A DNA stretch of 64,000 bases. Origin: Saprospiraceae bacterium (GTDB lineage Bacteria; Bacteroidota; Bacteroidia; Chitinophagales; Saprospiraceae). The notes beneath the pieces were generated by a model, which saw only the letters and a list, made by a program, of their open reading frames with translations, had not been told where the DNA came from and did not search any database. Shown here one piece after another: positions 1-9,131 of this stretch. Every line of letters begins with the position of its first letter. Position 1 is the first letter of the stretch. A program made the position numbers and the translations under genes. The stretch covers positions 62,001-126,000 of the forward strand of contig JAHDHQ010000006.1 of assembly GCA_020631235.1 (NCBI GenBank). Direction: 5' to 3'.

Positions 1-1709
1 TAAAGCAAGGAAACCCTATTTCTGTTGCTTCTCCTCATTTTAGACTAAATTTTGGGGATGTAGGAAAATTCACTGAAGAACTTGATGAAATAAATGAAAA
101 GGCTACTAAACCTATAGAGTATTATCATATAAAAAGGACAAACTACCTTGGAAATATGCTTAGTTGGTTGCTGCCAGTATTTCTGATTATTGCTTTATGG
201 TTGTTTTTTATGCGTCGTATGGCTACTGGTACTGGTGGTCCTGGATCTCAGATCTTCAACATTGGAAAATCTAAAGCCACTTTATTTGATAATAACACAA
301 AGGTAAATATCACTTTTAAAGATGTTGCCGGTCTAAATGAGGCTAAAGAAGAAGTCATGGAAGTGGTTGATTTTCTTAAAAACCCTAAAAAATATACGGC
401 CTTAGGTGGTAAAATACCTAAAGGTGTTTTGCTAGTCGGCCCTCCTGGGACAGGAAAAACTCTATTAGCTAAAGCGGTAGCTGGTGAGGCAGGTGTTCCT
501 TTTTTCTCCATGTCAGGTAGTGATTTTGTAGAAATGTTTGTAGGTGTCGGTGCTTCAAGGGTTAGGGATTTATTTAAGCAAGCAAGGGAAAAAGCGCCTT
601 GTATTGTATTTATTGATGAAATAGATGCCATTGGTAGAGCTAGAGGTAAAGGTGCAGTCCAAGGTGGTAATGATGAAAGAGAAAACACACTCAATCAACT
701 ATTAGTGGAAATGGATGGGTTCAGTACGGACAAAGGTGTGATATTAATGGCTGCAACAAACAGACCTGATGTATTAGATAATGCCTTATTAAGACCTGGA
801 CGTTTTGACAGACAAATAGGTATCGATCGACCTGATTTAAAAGGTCGTGAAGAAATTTTTAAAGTGCATTTAAAATCTATCAAAATAAATGATGAAGTCG
901 TACCAGAAAAATTAGCAGAAATGACTCCTGGTTTTGCAGGTGCAGACATTGCTAATATCTGTAATGAAGCGGCATTAGTAGCGGCTAGGCGAGATAAAAA
1001 ATCAGTGGACTTAGATGACTTTAATTATGCTTTAGATAGGGTAATCGGCGGATTAGAAAAGAAAAATAAAATCATTTCTCCTAAGGAAAAGGAAATCATT
1101 GCTTTTCACGAAGCTGGCCATGCTATTTGTGGTTGGTTTTTAGAACATGCCTCTCCCCTAGTGAAAGTAACTATTGTTCCTCGTGGTATAGGCACATTAG
1201 GCTATGCTCAATATTTACCTAAAGAAGAGTACATAACACGCACGGAACAACTAGAAGATAGAATGTGTATGACTCTAGGTGGTAGGGCGGCAGAAAAAAT
1301 TGTTTTTGACAAGATATCTACGGGTGCCCAAAATGACCTAGATCAAGTTACCAAAATGGCTTATGGTATGATTTCGGTTTATGGAATGAATGATAAGGTC
1401 GGAAACGTTTCGTTCCATGGAATGTCTCAAGACAATTTTAATAAACCTTACTCGGATGAAACCGCAAAATTAATCGATGATGAGGTTAGAAAAATGATTG
1501 ATGCACAATATGTCCGAGCGCAAGAATTGCTCAATACTTATAGAAATGAATTGAACATTTTAGCTCGTACTCTTCTTGATCGTGAGGTAATACTAAAATC
1601 TGATGTTGAACAATTAATTGGAAAGAGGCCTTTTGAAACCATAGAGTTAGAAGCTGAAAATGTTACCGAAGCTCCAGAGGTAGCTCCTGATGATCAAGCT
1701 GAAGTTTAA
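1..1709 (+). CDS. ftsH: ATP-dependent zinc metalloprotease FtsH (5' end outside window)
   Basis: Membrane-anchored AAA+ protease that extracts and degrades membrane and short-lived cytosolic proteins. The reading frame is open from base 3, so the gene starts upstream of the window; about 568 residues are visible. They begin in the periplasmic domain, followed by the second membrane helix ([18 protein letters not shown]). The AAA domain has Walker A GPPGTGKT, Walker [11 protein letters not shown] and the second region of homology. The M41 protease has HEAGH at about bases 1107-1121 and a downstream [10 protein letters not shown] segment carrying the third zinc ligand. The ATG at 156 is internal, not the start. 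The gene converges with the next one, stop codons 3 bp apart. Identification is secure. Confidence 0.98.
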   Translation, partial: KQGNPISVASPHFRLNFGDVGKFTEELDEINEKATKPIEYYHIKRTNYLGNMLSWLLPVFLIIALWLFFMRRMATGTGGPGSQIFNIGKSKATLFDNNTKVNITFKDVAGLNEAKEEVMEVVDFLKNPKKYTALGGKIPKGVLLVGPPGTGKTLLAKAVAGEAGVPFFSMSGSDFVEMFVGVGASRVRDLFKQAREKAPCIVFIDEIDAIGRARGKGAVQGGNDERENTLNQLLVEMDGFSTDKGVILMAATNRPDVLDNALLRPGRFDRQIGIDRPDLKGREEIFKVHLKSIKINDEVVPEKLAEMTPGFAGADIANICNEAALVAARRDKKSVDLDDFNYALDRVIGGLEKKNKIISPKEKEIIAFHEAGHAICGWFLEHASPLVKVTIVPRGIGTLGYAQYLPKEEYITRTEQLEDRMCMTLGGRAAEKIVFDKISTGAQNDLDQVTKMAYGMISVYGMNDKVGNVSFHGMSQDNFNKPYSDETAKLIDDEVRKMIDAQYVRAQELLNTYRNELNILARTLLDREVILKSDVEQLIGKRPFETIELEAENVTEAPEVAPDDQAEV

Positions 1710-1712
1710 CCA

Positions 1713-2090
1713 TTAACTTTCGGCGATTTTTGTGAGTGCATACGTTTCCATAATGGTAAATATCAAGTAGTTTATCAGAAACGGAATCACAAACCACTTT
1801 GATTGTGGGCCATTGGTTTGTACATACCAATACACTAAACCAAAAGACAAAATCAGCTTCATCAAGACATTAAAAATGACAATGGAAATAAAAGATCCTT
1901 TTTGTCCTTTCCTGACTATATACTGAGCTGCAAAAAATATTACACTTGCTAATAAAAGGAAAAAGACCAGGCTAATCCAAAAGAAATCTTGGTAAATCAA
2001 GGTATCTCCAAATACACTAGAAAGATAAAAAAGACCTGTCGCCAATAGACAACTAAACAAGGTCAATATGCCATATTGGCTAATCTTCAT
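1713..2090 (-). CDS. Small four-helix membrane protein (DUF6168-like)
   Basis: A 125-residue protein with about four hydrophobic helices and short charged loops (VRKGQKGS), ending ALTKIAES. It directly follows the AtpZ-like gene with no gap. In many Bacteroidota a protein of this size and topology sits between atpZ and atpB and is annotated DUF6168; I assign it mainly from that context and the topology. A role in ATP synthase assembly or ion handling is inference. Unusually, the atp genes do not follow; ftsH on the opposite strand does. Confidence 0.65.
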   Translation of the reverse strand: MKISQYGILTLFSCLLATGLFYLSSVFGDTLIYQDFFWISLVFFLLLASVIFFAAQYIVRKGQKGSFISIVIFNVLMKLILSFGLVYWYVQTNGPQSKWFVIPFLINYLIFTIMETYALTKIAES

Positions 2091-2297
2091 CTACGATAAA
2101 TCCTTAATTAGTTTATAAAATTGAGCACCTAACACTAAAAATATTAGAAGGATTGCTATCCAGTTTTTTTCGAAAGCAAAGTACTCATCTATTTTCCTTC
2201 CTATAAATGCGGCTATAAATAGTGAAATACACAACTGCATTCCCCAACCACTGTACTTCATAAAATCATTCCTAAAAGACTTTTTTTCTTTAGGCAT
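2091..2297 (-). CDS. AtpZ/AtpI-family ATP synthase accessory protein
   Basis: A 68-residue protein with a charged N-terminus (MPKEKKSFRNDFMKYSGWG) and two membrane helices (LCISLFIAAFIGRKID and IAILLIFLVLGAQFYKLI). Length, topology and the GRKID turn fit the ATPase gene-1/AtpZ family. Proteins of this family help assemble the F1Fo ATP synthase or load divalent ions in the organisms where they have been studied. The start overlaps the bactofilin stop by 8 bases, so the two are translationally coupled. The next gene abuts its stop codon. Family assignment is fairly firm; function here is inferred. Confidence 0.8.
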   Translation of the reverse strand: MPKEKKSFRNDFMKYSGWGMQLCISLFIAAFIGRKIDEYFAFEKNWIAILLIFLVLGAQFYKLIKDLS

Positions 2298-2724
2298 TAG
2301 ATTTCTTTAAGGCAATCGTTTCGTTGGTTTCGCTGTTAATAGATTTAATTTTTTCCCCACCCATAGCACAGCTTACATCAAAAGACGCACCTGACTGTAC
2401 AACTAAGTTTGCCGTATTTACATCACCAACAATTTTAGCTGATTCCTTTACTTGGAGAGTGTCTTTAACTTTCAGAATACCTTCAAAAGCGCCTTCAATT
2501 ACTGCATTTTGGCAGTCAATATTTCCTTTTACTTTACCTTCTTTTCCGATAATGACTCTGCCTTCACAGCTTAGTTCACCATCTAGTGTTCCATCGATGC
2601 GTATATCATTGCTAGCACTGATGCTTCCTTTTATATTCGTTCCTTGGACTAAGCTATTCGTTGCGCTGCTCGTTGATGTATATGACACTTGAGACCGGTC
2701 TTCAGTTTTCTTATTACCAAACAT
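2290..2724 (-). CDS. Bactofilin-family polymer-forming cytoskeletal protein
   Basis: Bactofilins polymerise without nucleotide and scaffold envelope synthesis. This 144-residue protein has a polar, Ser/Thr-rich N-terminal tail. A right-handed beta-helix follows, built of repeating strands such as GSISASNDIRIDGTLDGEL, GRVIIGKEGKVKGNIDC and AVIEGAFEGILKV. The C-terminal tail is Lys/Ser-rich. I start it at MFGNKK (2724): the longer frame to 2877 runs back through the upstream gene's terminator hairpin and into porP coding sequence. It overlaps the AtpZ-like gene by 8 bases, an arrangement common in Bacteroidota. Confidence 0.88.
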   Translation of the reverse strand: MFGNKKTEDRSQVSYTSTSSATNSLVQGTNIKGSISASNDIRIDGTLDGELSCEGRVIIGKEGKVKGNIDCQNAVIEGAFEGILKVKDTLQVKESAKIVGDVNTANLVVQSGASFDVSCAMGGEKIKSINSETNETIALKKSNA

Positions 2725-2744
2725 GAGTTGTAGTTTTTTGAGAT

Positions 2745-2780
2745 TAAAAAAGTCCTTGCGCTGGGTAGCGCAAGGACTTC
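2745..2780 (-). terminator. Intrinsic terminator of the porP-like gene
   Basis: A perfect 12-bp inverted repeat (arms 2768-2779 and 2750-2761, 6-base loop) is followed on the minus strand by five T residues. It lies 21 bases past the porP-like stop and ahead of the bactofilin start. It separates the outer-membrane gene from the bactofilin unit. Confidence 0.9.
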
Positions 2781-2800
2781 TAAAATAATATTTTTTATGC

Positions 2801-3886
2801 TTAGAACCTAGGACAGTATACTGCTCTTTTTTCAGGACCACAAATGTAATAGTTGATTGAAAACTCAAATGCACCATTACCAGCAGCTCCTTGTCTTAGC
2901 TGAGATATATTGTAATCATAACTAAATCCTAAACCAAACTGATCATAATCAAATCTAGTAGAGAAAATTAAAGCATCAGAATGTGTAAAGTTTACAGAAG
3001 GTACTACTGTATCTGATCCAGGGTCATAACCTCTACCATGTCTGTACCAAACTCCCACTTCCCAAGATTGGGTCACAACTCTTTGGTTACCCATGGCAAA
3101 TCTTACACTTGTTCCTAAGTTTAATTCTACTTGTTCGCCTTGCTTTAAAAATACTAGTCCAGGTACTAAGTAAGTGCCTCTTTTTACCATAAACTGACCT
3201 CCTGCGTGAAAAGTAAGTCTGCTGTATAGTGGCTCTACAGTAGAACCATCCGTCGTAAATGTTACATCTGGTTGGTTAACATGATGTAAAGCTAAACCTC
3301 CGTAAAAATTATTATTCTTATCAAGGATGCTAAACCATAACAAACCAATGGCTAAATCAGCATAAATAAAATCATAATCACCGATAACATTTGGTGCAGG
3401 AATATTAGGATCTTGTAAACCATCACCATCATGTTGTCCTGGCCATATTTGGTTTGCAGATTGCTTAATTCTTCTTTGGCTTACTGCAGCATCAGCTCCA
3501 ATGGAAAGATAATTTGCTCTATCTCGGTAACCTCCCATCTTTTTACTGTAGGCAAAAGATAATCTACCTTGAGTGGTTCCGAATGATAATTGACCAGCAA
3601 CATCTGACCATAAAGATCCTCCGATACCAAAATAATCTGTTCGTCCCACAGCTACTTTTTGATCATAAGAAACCGAATAAGTATTATAGGCATTTCCACC
3701 TAAAATACCTGCCCACTGATTTCTGTAGTTACCTACTAATCTTGTGTTACAGTTCATCACTCCAGTTAGTGCTGGGTTTGTGTTTAGGGGAGACATGTAA
3801 AATTGTGAGAAATGAATGTCTTGTGCGTAAATTCCTGCACTTAAAGCGACAAACAAAAAACTAAATAAAATTCTCTTTAACGTCAT
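2801..3886 (-). CDS. PorP/SprF-family T9SS-associated outer-membrane protein
   Basis: A 361-residue protein with a signal peptide (LFVALSAGIYAQ) followed by the family hallmark DIHFSQFYMSPLNTNPALTG. The rest is aromatic-rich alternating strands typical of an outer-membrane beta-barrel. PorP/SprF proteins help secrete or anchor T9SS cargo, and Bacteroidota usually carry many paralogues, often beside a large adhesin. Here no adhesin or other por/gld gene is adjacent, so the partner is unknown. It is monocistronic: a strong terminator follows and a TAnnTTTG element precedes it. Confidence 0.93.
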   Translation of the reverse strand: MTLKRILFSFLFVALSAGIYAQDIHFSQFYMSPLNTNPALTGVMNCNTRLVGNYRNQWAGILGGNAYNTYSVSYDQKVAVGRTDYFGIGGSLWSDVAGQLSFGTTQGRLSFAYSKKMGGYRDRANYLSIGADAAVSQRRIKQSANQIWPGQHDGDGLQDPNIPAPNVIGDYDFIYADLAIGLLWFSILDKNNNFYGGLALHHVNQPDVTFTTDGSTVEPLYSRLTFHAGGQFMVKRGTYLVPGLVFLKQGEQVELNLGTSVRFAMGNQRVVTQSWEVGVWYRHGRGYDPGSDTVVPSVNFTHSDALIFSTRFDYDQFGLGFSYDYNISQLRQGAAGNGAFEFSINYYICGPEKRAVYCPRF

Positions 3887-3942
3887 CAGTATTAATGTTT
3901 TAATGTAGTTTTCTTTCTTAAAATAATCATTTGAAAGTGAAA

Positions 3943-3950
3943 CAAATCTA
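3943..3950 (-). promoter_or_regulatory. Candidate -7 element (TAGATTTG) for the porP-like gene
   Basis: The minus strand reads TAGATTTG, a full match to the Bacteroidota -7 consensus TAnnTTTG, about 57 bases ahead of the porP-like start. No clear TTG -33 element was found at the usual spacing, so this is a partial match. Confidence 0.4.
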
Positions 3951-4081
3951 AAACAATAGCAATCTCAGCTTTTGGGCTTTTGTTTAGATTTTTAAACCTA
4001 CGAAAAAAAAAGCGGTGTTCTTAGCAAAATGGTCGCTAAATAACATATTTTTTTTATCATAATAATTCAAAATGCACTTAT

Positions 4082-5077
4082 ATGACACTTAAAAAATGGC
4101 ATACACCTATAAAGATGAAGTTTTATCAAAAAAAGCTGCTTCATAGTTATAACTTTCTTTCACTAGGTTCTTGTTTTGCAGATAATCTTGATTACTTCTT
4201 TTCCAATTCCAAGATCAATGCCTTGGTTAATCCAACTGGAATTTCTTTTAATCCAGCCAGTATTGCTAAGCATATTCAAATGGCGATAAGCGACATTGGA
4301 CCATCACAAGCATCATTAGGGAATAGAAATGGATTATATTTCCATGACGATTTCCACAGTAAGTTTAACAACATAAACCCTGCCATTTGCATCGATCAAA
4401 TAAACGATAGTCTTTTATCTCTTAAGCAATATCTTCTAAAGGCTAATGTTGTCATCTTCAGTTTCGGGACGGCAATTGTGCAAGTAAAACAATCAAATCA
4501 ATCCATTGTCGCTAATTGCCATAAACAGGACTCGGCTTTGTTTAAAAGATCTTTTATGTCATTAGATGATGTGGTCAATGTTATGAAAACAACATTGGAC
4601 CTCATAAAAAACATTAAGCCTGATGTCCAAATATTACTTACTGTAAGTCCTATTAGGCACGCCAAAGAAGGTTTTGTGGAAAACAACCAAAGCAAAGCTA
4701 CTCTGCTCTTAGCCTGTAAAGAATTATGTACTCGTTTTAGTTTTGTCCATTACTTCCCTGCCTATGAAATTATGATGGACGAATTGAGAGATTATCGTTT
4801 TTATGATGAAGATATGTTACATCCTAGTCCTGTGGCTATCAAGTATATCATGGACACATTTATAGAGCAGTTTTTCGATCAAAAATCTCAAGCATCTATT
4901 GTACAAATCCAAAAATTACAGAAAAGCTTGCAACACAAACCTTTGCATCCAAATAGCCAGTCTTCCATTCAGTTTAATCAGCGACTATTAAATGATCTGA
5001 GTCTCATGCAAGATCAAATACCCTATTTGGACTTAACAAAGGAAATAAAAATGGTATCCGAACGATTAAAGATCTAA
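4082..5077 (+). CDS. GSCFA-domain protein
   Basis: A 331-residue protein with the signature LGSCFADN at about residues 26-34 and NPTGISFNPASI shortly after. The C-terminal half carries DEDMLHPSP, resembling the DxxH block of SGNH/GDSL hydrolases. GSCFA proteins are thought to be SGNH-like hydrolases or esterases, but I know of no firmly established substrate. There is no signal peptide, so it is probably cytoplasmic. Its 3' end overlaps the convergent amidohydrolase gene by 12 bases. The family is secure; activity is inferred. Confidence 0.88.
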   Translation: MTLKKWHTPIKMKFYQKKLLHSYNFLSLGSCFADNLDYFFSNSKINALVNPTGISFNPASIAKHIQMAISDIGPSQASLGNRNGLYFHDDFHSKFNNINPAICIDQINDSLLSLKQYLLKANVVIFSFGTAIVQVKQSNQSIVANCHKQDSALFKRSFMSLDDVVNVMKTTLDLIKNIKPDVQILLTVSPIRHAKEGFVENNQSKATLLLACKELCTRFSFVHYFPAYEIMMDELRDYRFYDEDMLHPSPVAIKYIMDTFIEQFFDQKSQASIVQIQKLQKSLQHKPLHPNSQSSIQFNQRLLNDLSLMQDQIPYLDLTKEIKMVSERLKI

Positions 5078-6250
5078 GCGCTTGGCTTGGGTACCTTGAA
5101 TATTGAAATCACCATCATTATAATCGAGTTCTATGGATACAATCCCTGGTTTTTTACCTACTTCCAGGCTACCCAGCTGATCATCGAATGATAAGGCTTC
5201 CGCTCCATTAAGACAAGCCCATTTAAATAAGTCTTGGTGTGGTATATAGCTTTGAAACTTGTTTATGGTTTTAATTTCCTCCCAAATAGATAATTGCCAG
5301 TTAGAGGTTAAACTATCTGTTCCTATGGTCATTTTGCTGTTGTTGTCTAAAAACCATTGATAGTTAGGTAATGCGTTTTCTATGTAGAGATTAGCATTCG
5401 GGCAGGTAGCCCAGTATACTTTATCTGACCATTGCTGTGCCGCTTCGATATCTTCTTTTGTTGTTTGTGTGTTGTGCACAAAGAGCGTTTTGCTTTTTGG
5501 GTTTAAATAGGCCATAGGGTAATGTATAGCGCTATTCCCGATTGGTTCCAGATCCACATTATTAAAACCAAAATGTTTAAAAAACGCGTTGAATGCTCCC
5601 GTTTTAGTTTCTAAGAATTCGTTTTCTGGCGGTGTTTCTTGATTATGAATGCTTATAGTATCCGCGGGTGTGCTTTGCTCTGCAATGAATTTCATTAAGG
5701 AAGATGTCACTGTATATGGGGCATGCGGAACTTTGCTTTTATTGTTTTTTTCATTGGCCTCATGTGCTTTAAACACCTCTTCATATTGTTGGATGGTTGC
5801 TTGGGTCATAGAAGACTGCATAAAATCAAACATTTCGACAAAGGTGTAATATCGGATTGCGCTATTTTTTTTGGTCAATGTTGTGTCTATGGAGTTAGAA
5901 ATATCACCTACAGCAACAATACCTTCTTGTAGCATATATGCATCTTCCTCTTTAATTCTTTGCAAAATAAACGCAGGATCTGTGTCTCTAAAAGCCACTA
6001 CTTTCTTTAAAAAATCTATGAGACCTGTACCTGTACCAACTTTACCTTTTAAGTGAGAAAGCTCCAGGTGACAATGAGTATTTATAAATCCCGGGAGAAT
6101 TATACCTTTTGTATGATGTATGTTTTGTGATGCAAAAGCCTCTTTTTTACCGATAGATGTGATTACCCCTTGATCATCTAATGCAACGACTCCGTTTTTA
6201 ATCGGTGCTTGACTAATAGGATAAATACAATCTGCAGAATAATAACGCAT
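5066..6250 (-). CDS. Amidohydrolase of the TrzA/aminofutalosine-deaminase type
   Basis: A 394-residue metal-dependent deaminase or hydrolase. It has a small N-terminal beta-domain (residues 1-50), the metal-binding HCHLE at about 59, and later conserved His in SIHNQET and FVHNTQ. GTDSLTSN supplies the catalytic metal-binding Asp near 315. CPNANLYIENALP is typical of the S-adenosylhomocysteine/chlorohydrolase/aminodeoxyfutalosine deaminase branch. A role in the futalosine menaquinone pathway is possible, but no other mqn gene is visible, so I leave the substrate open. It lies 2 bp after DUF1015, probably in one operon. Confidence 0.82.
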   Translation of the reverse strand: MRYYSADCIYPISQAPIKNGVVALDDQGVITSIGKKEAFASQNIHHTKGIILPGFINTHCHLELSHLKGKVGTGTGLIDFLKKVVAFRDTDPAFILQRIKEEDAYMLQEGIVAVGDISNSIDTTLTKKNSAIRYYTFVEMFDFMQSSMTQATIQQYEEVFKAHEANEKNNKSKVPHAPYTVTSSLMKFIAEQSTPADTISIHNQETPPENEFLETKTGAFNAFFKHFGFNNVDLEPIGNSAIHYPMAYLNPKSKTLFVHNTQTTKEDIEAAQQWSDKVYWATCPNANLYIENALPNYQWFLDNNSKMTIGTDSLTSNWQLSIWEEIKTINKFQSYIPHQDLFKWACLNGAEALSFDDQLGSLEVGKKPGIVSIELDYNDGDFNIQGTQAKRLDL

Positions 6251-6252
6251 GA

Positions 6253-7353
6253 TTATTTTTGGTATTCTATTTCAAAATCCAAGTTGATGATACCGTTTCT
6301 CAATCTAGGTACAAAATAGCTGCTCTTAGGAGGAAGTGTTTTGCCTTGTTTTACTACACTGTTTATGTATTCCATGTTTAATGGGTAGATACAAAAACCC
6401 ACTCCTTCTTCAAAATTATCGGTAGTTGTAATTAGTTTTTCCAATGGCACCTCTCCACTTAAGTATTTTATTCTTGTATCTGTTCTTACATCTTTAATGC
6501 CTAATATTTTTTCTAGGACCAACTCATTAAATAAGGCTGGATCCGTATTTCTAGTTTTTTTAATGAACTTTGTTTTCCACTTTAACTCATACCATTCTTT
6601 TTTTAGGTACATGGTCATGATGTGGTTTTTATCCGGCTTTTTCCCTTTTTTTATGGGTTTTATTTCACAATATTTCGACAATCTGGCCATGAAGTTTAGT
6701 GGATTCATCATGGCTCTAAGGTTAATCACTCTATTAAAATCAAGAATCCTTAATTGGTCATTCGAAAAAATGGCAGTAAAAAGCTTAGAGTATTTTTTCT
6801 TATCCTCACTGGAGTTGTGCATAAGCAAATTTGTAGAACATCTATGGTGACCATCTGCAATCATTGTTTGCTTTACCTCATTTCCAAAAAGTTTTATGAT
6901 TTTTTGATTTTGTTGTTTGGTTAAATTCCAGAAGGTATGTCTTTCGTTGGGTCCATAGTTTACATCTACTATGGGTTTTCTGGTCTTAATCATATCCTTT
7001 AGAAAAGCTTGGATGCTATCTATTTTAGGATAGGTCAGTAACACAGGTTTTACCATAGCATTTCGTTGCAGTATGAGCTGAATCATTATTTGCTCTTTTT
7101 CTGCCAAGGTAAGTTCATGTCTTTGTATACTTCCCGTATTTAGTTCTTCTACATCTGTACTACAAACAATTCCTTTATACTTTGCTCCATTATACTCTAT
7201 TTGATAGACATATACTCCTTCCTTTAGAATATTATAAAACAACCCGTTGCTGCGCAGGCTTTGGTAGTCTTTTTTAACGTTATCAGTAAATGTTTTTACA
7301 GAAGGGATGAGTTTCTCATTTGGAAACACTGCTTTGAAGCCACTTATTTTCAC
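6253..7353 (-). CDS. DUF1015 family protein
   Basis: A 366-residue cytoplasmic protein with the family signature IADGHHRCSTNLL at about residues 165-178 and an N-terminal LRSNGLFYNI block. DUF1015 proteins are widespread in Bacteroidota and Firmicutes, often near serine-biosynthesis genes. Biochemical function is not established. Here its partner is the amidohydrolase, 2 bp downstream. A 24-bp near-perfect palindrome lies upstream (7401-7424) and may be its operator. Confidence 0.9.
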   Translation of the reverse strand: MKISGFKAVFPNEKLIPSVKTFTDNVKKDYQSLRSNGLFYNILKEGVYVYQIEYNGAKYKGIVCSTDVEELNTGSIQRHELTLAEKEQIMIQLILQRNAMVKPVLLTYPKIDSIQAFLKDMIKTRKPIVDVNYGPNERHTFWNLTKQQNQKIIKLFGNEVKQTMIADGHHRCSTNLLMHNSSEDKKKYSKLFTAIFSNDQLRILDFNRVINLRAMMNPLNFMARLSKYCEIKPIKKGKKPDKNHIMTMYLKKEWYELKWKTKFIKKTRNTDPALFNELVLEKILGIKDVRTDTRIKYLSGEVPLEKLITTTDNFEEGVGFCIYPLNMEYINSVVKQGKTLPPKSSYFVPRLRNGIINLDFEIEYQK

Positions 7354-7400
7354 AGATATAGGTTTTTGCTGAGGAAAATATTACATGACAATATTAAGAT

Positions 7401-7424
7401 AATGTTCTTTTTAAAAAGAATATT
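7401..7424. promoter_or_regulatory. 24-bp palindrome between the GbsR-like gene and DUF1015
   Basis: The two 12-base halves match at 11 of 12 positions with no spacer, as in a dimeric-repressor operator. It lies 48 bases before the DUF1015 start and 28 bases after the GbsR-like stop. Which protein binds it is unknown. Confidence 0.4.
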
Positions 7425-7451
7425 TCTGTGTTGAACTGAGAAGTACTTGCT

Positions 7452-7952
7452 TTAATTAAGCATTTTGAGATAGGTAGAAACTAAAAAGTTTGGTTCAGCT
7501 TTGATGATATTTTGCAATGCTGTATCTGCCTTAGAAGAAAAAAGTTGTAAATCTTTTATTGTTTTTGCAAATTCTTTAGAGGCTGAGCATTTCCCTTCCA
7601 CGATTTCCATCTTGGTTAAAATTTCAATCATCGGGTCGAGCTCCTTCTTTTTCCGTTGATTGACTATGTGGCAAAAGACTTTCCATATGTCTTTTTCCGC
7701 TTCAAAAAATTCTTTCCTTTTTTCTGTCACTCTTGTTTTAAAAACGAGTTGCCATTCTAAGAGAGTTCTTAGATTCATATTAGCACTCCCCCGAGAAATA
7801 TCGAGTGTTTGCATTATGTCATCTGCACATAAGGGATCTTTAGTGATGAGTAGTAAGGCATGTATTTGACCTAGTGTTTTACTAGTACCCCAACTCACGG
7901 CAAAATCGCCCCACTTTTTTATAAATTCTTCTTTAGCGTCACAAAACTCCAT
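7452..7952 (-). CDS. GbsR/MarR-family transcriptional regulator
   Basis: A 166-residue DNA-binding protein. The N-terminus (KWGDFAVSWGTSKTLGQIHALLLI) and the winged helix (LCADDIMQTLDISRGSANMNLRTLLEW) match the GbsR branch of MarR-like repressors, which in some bacteria respond to choline or osmolytes. The C-terminal half is helical, likely a dimer interface. Palindromes lie on both sides of the gene (7401-7424 and 7986-8014), so autoregulation and control of the DUF1015 operon are plausible but unproven. The ligand is unknown. Confidence 0.87.
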   Translation of the reverse strand: MEFCDAKEEFIKKWGDFAVSWGTSKTLGQIHALLLITKDPLCADDIMQTLDISRGSANMNLRTLLEWQLVFKTRVTEKRKEFFEAEKDIWKVFCHIVNQRKKKELDPMIEILTKMEIVEGKCSASKEFAKTIKDLQLFSSKADTALQNIIKAEPNFLVSTYLKMLN

Positions 7953-7985
7953 AGAATAAATTTGTGCTTACTAAATGAAATAAAT

Positions 7986-8014
7986 CAACTTTTGTTCACC
8001 TAAACAAAAAGTTG
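7986..8014. promoter_or_regulatory. Imperfect inverted repeat between gcvT and the GbsR-like gene
   Basis: Arms 7986-7996 and 8003-8014 are complementary apart from one extra base. The repeat is centred about 50 bases before the GbsR-like start and 7 bases past the gcvT stop. It could be an operator or the stem of a weak terminator; no clean T run follows. Confidence 0.4.
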
Positions 8015-8020
8015 TCTTCA

Positions 8021-9130
8021 TCAAGGTTTATAAAAAGGGACTTTTTTTATCGTACATGAACATCTTTTTTTCCTGATTCCAAGAAAAATTTCTGCTCCTT
8101 CTTTAATGTATTGTTTATCGATGTAAGCCATACCAATAGGGACATCTAAACTGGGAGACATCGTTCCAGAAGTTACAAGGCCTATGACTTCATCCTCTTG
8201 ATTAAACAACTCGTATCCTTGTCTTGGAACCCTTCTATCATTAACTATGAATCCAGTTAATTTTCTTTTTGTTCCTTCTTTTCTGTCCTTTATAAAAAGT
8301 GATTTAGAGAAAAAATCAGCCTCTTTTTTTGTTTTAGTTATCCAGCCTAGACCTGCAGCTATAGGTGATGTTTCGTCATTAATTTCATGTCCATAAAGGC
8401 AAAAACCCATTTCTAACCTCAAGGTGTCTCTTGCACCTAAGCCAGCAGGTTTAATGCCATAATCTGCTCCTGCTTCCATAAGTTTATTCCATAAATACTC
8501 GGCATGTTCATTATCAAAGTATAATTCGTAACCACCACTTCCTGTGTAGCCTGTATTAGAAATTAAGACATTATCTATGTTTCCTACTTTTCCTTTAGTA
8601 AATGTATAATAAGCTAAGTCATCAAGATTAAAATCGACAAGTGATCTTAATACGTCAATCGCTTTGGGTCCTTGCAGTGCTAATAAAGAGCTCTTTTCAG
8701 AAATATCAATGAGTTGAGTATCAAAAGTGTTTGCAGATGAAATCCAATCCCAATCCTTTTGGATATTAGATGCATTAACCACTAGCATGAATGCTTGTTC
8801 TCCTTCACTACATTGGTCCTCAAAAAGTCGATAGACTAAAAGATCATCGATGACTCCTCCTCTATCATTTGGCAAGCAGCTATATTGAGCTTGGCCTGGA
8901 GATAGTTTTGAAGCATCATTTGAAGTGATTTTTTGAACAAAATCTAAGGCCTCTTTACCTCTGACAATAAATTCTCCCATATGAGACACATCAAATAAAC
9001 CAAGTCTTTCTCGTACGGCCTCATGTTCTTCCGTAATGCTGGAATATTGCAAAGGCATTTTATATCCTCCAAAGGACATCATCTTCGCCCCTAACGCTTC
9101 GTGTATGCTTGTTAATGCTGTATTTTTCAC
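8021..9130 (-). CDS. gcvT: Glycine cleavage system T protein (aminomethyltransferase)
   Basis: Transfers the methylene group from aminomethyl-lipoyl H protein to tetrahydrofolate and releases ammonia. At 369 residues it is full length. It shows the family blocks GLFDVSHMGEF, NDRGGVIDDLLVYR, SNTGYTGSGGYELYF and GLGARDTLRLEMGFCLYGHE, and the C-terminal barrel with VTSGTMSPSLDVPIGMAYI. The other gcv genes (P, H) are not in the window, as is usual for dispersed Bacteroidota gcv genes. It follows the HEAT-cyclophilin gene by 1 bp and is probably co-transcribed with it. Confidence 0.97.
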   Translation of the reverse strand: MKNTALTSIHEALGAKMMSFGGYKMPLQYSSITEEHEAVRERLGLFDVSHMGEFIVRGKEALDFVQKITSNDASKLSPGQAQYSCLPNDRGGVIDDLLVYRLFEDQCSEGEQAFMLVVNASNIQKDWDWISSANTFDTQLIDISEKSSLLALQGPKAIDVLRSLVDFNLDDLAYYTFTKGKVGNIDNVLISNTGYTGSGGYELYFDNEHAEYLWNKLMEAGADYGIKPAGLGARDTLRLEMGFCLYGHEINDETSPIAAGLGWITKTKKEADFFSKSLFIKDRKEGTKRKLTGFIVNDRRVPRQGYELFNQEDEVIGLVTSGTMSPSLDVPIGMAYIDKQYIKEGAEIFLGIRKKRCSCTIKKVPFYKP

Positions 9131-9131
9131 T

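Noticed and set aside
2725-2877. N-terminal extension of the bactofilin frame
   Set aside because: It runs back through the porP-like terminator hairpin and the end of the porP coding region, and the extra residues do not resemble a bactofilin tail.
5066-6250. Firm assignment of the amidohydrolase to the futalosine menaquinone pathway
   Set aside because: No mqn gene is visible in the window, and the motifs fit several deaminases equally well.
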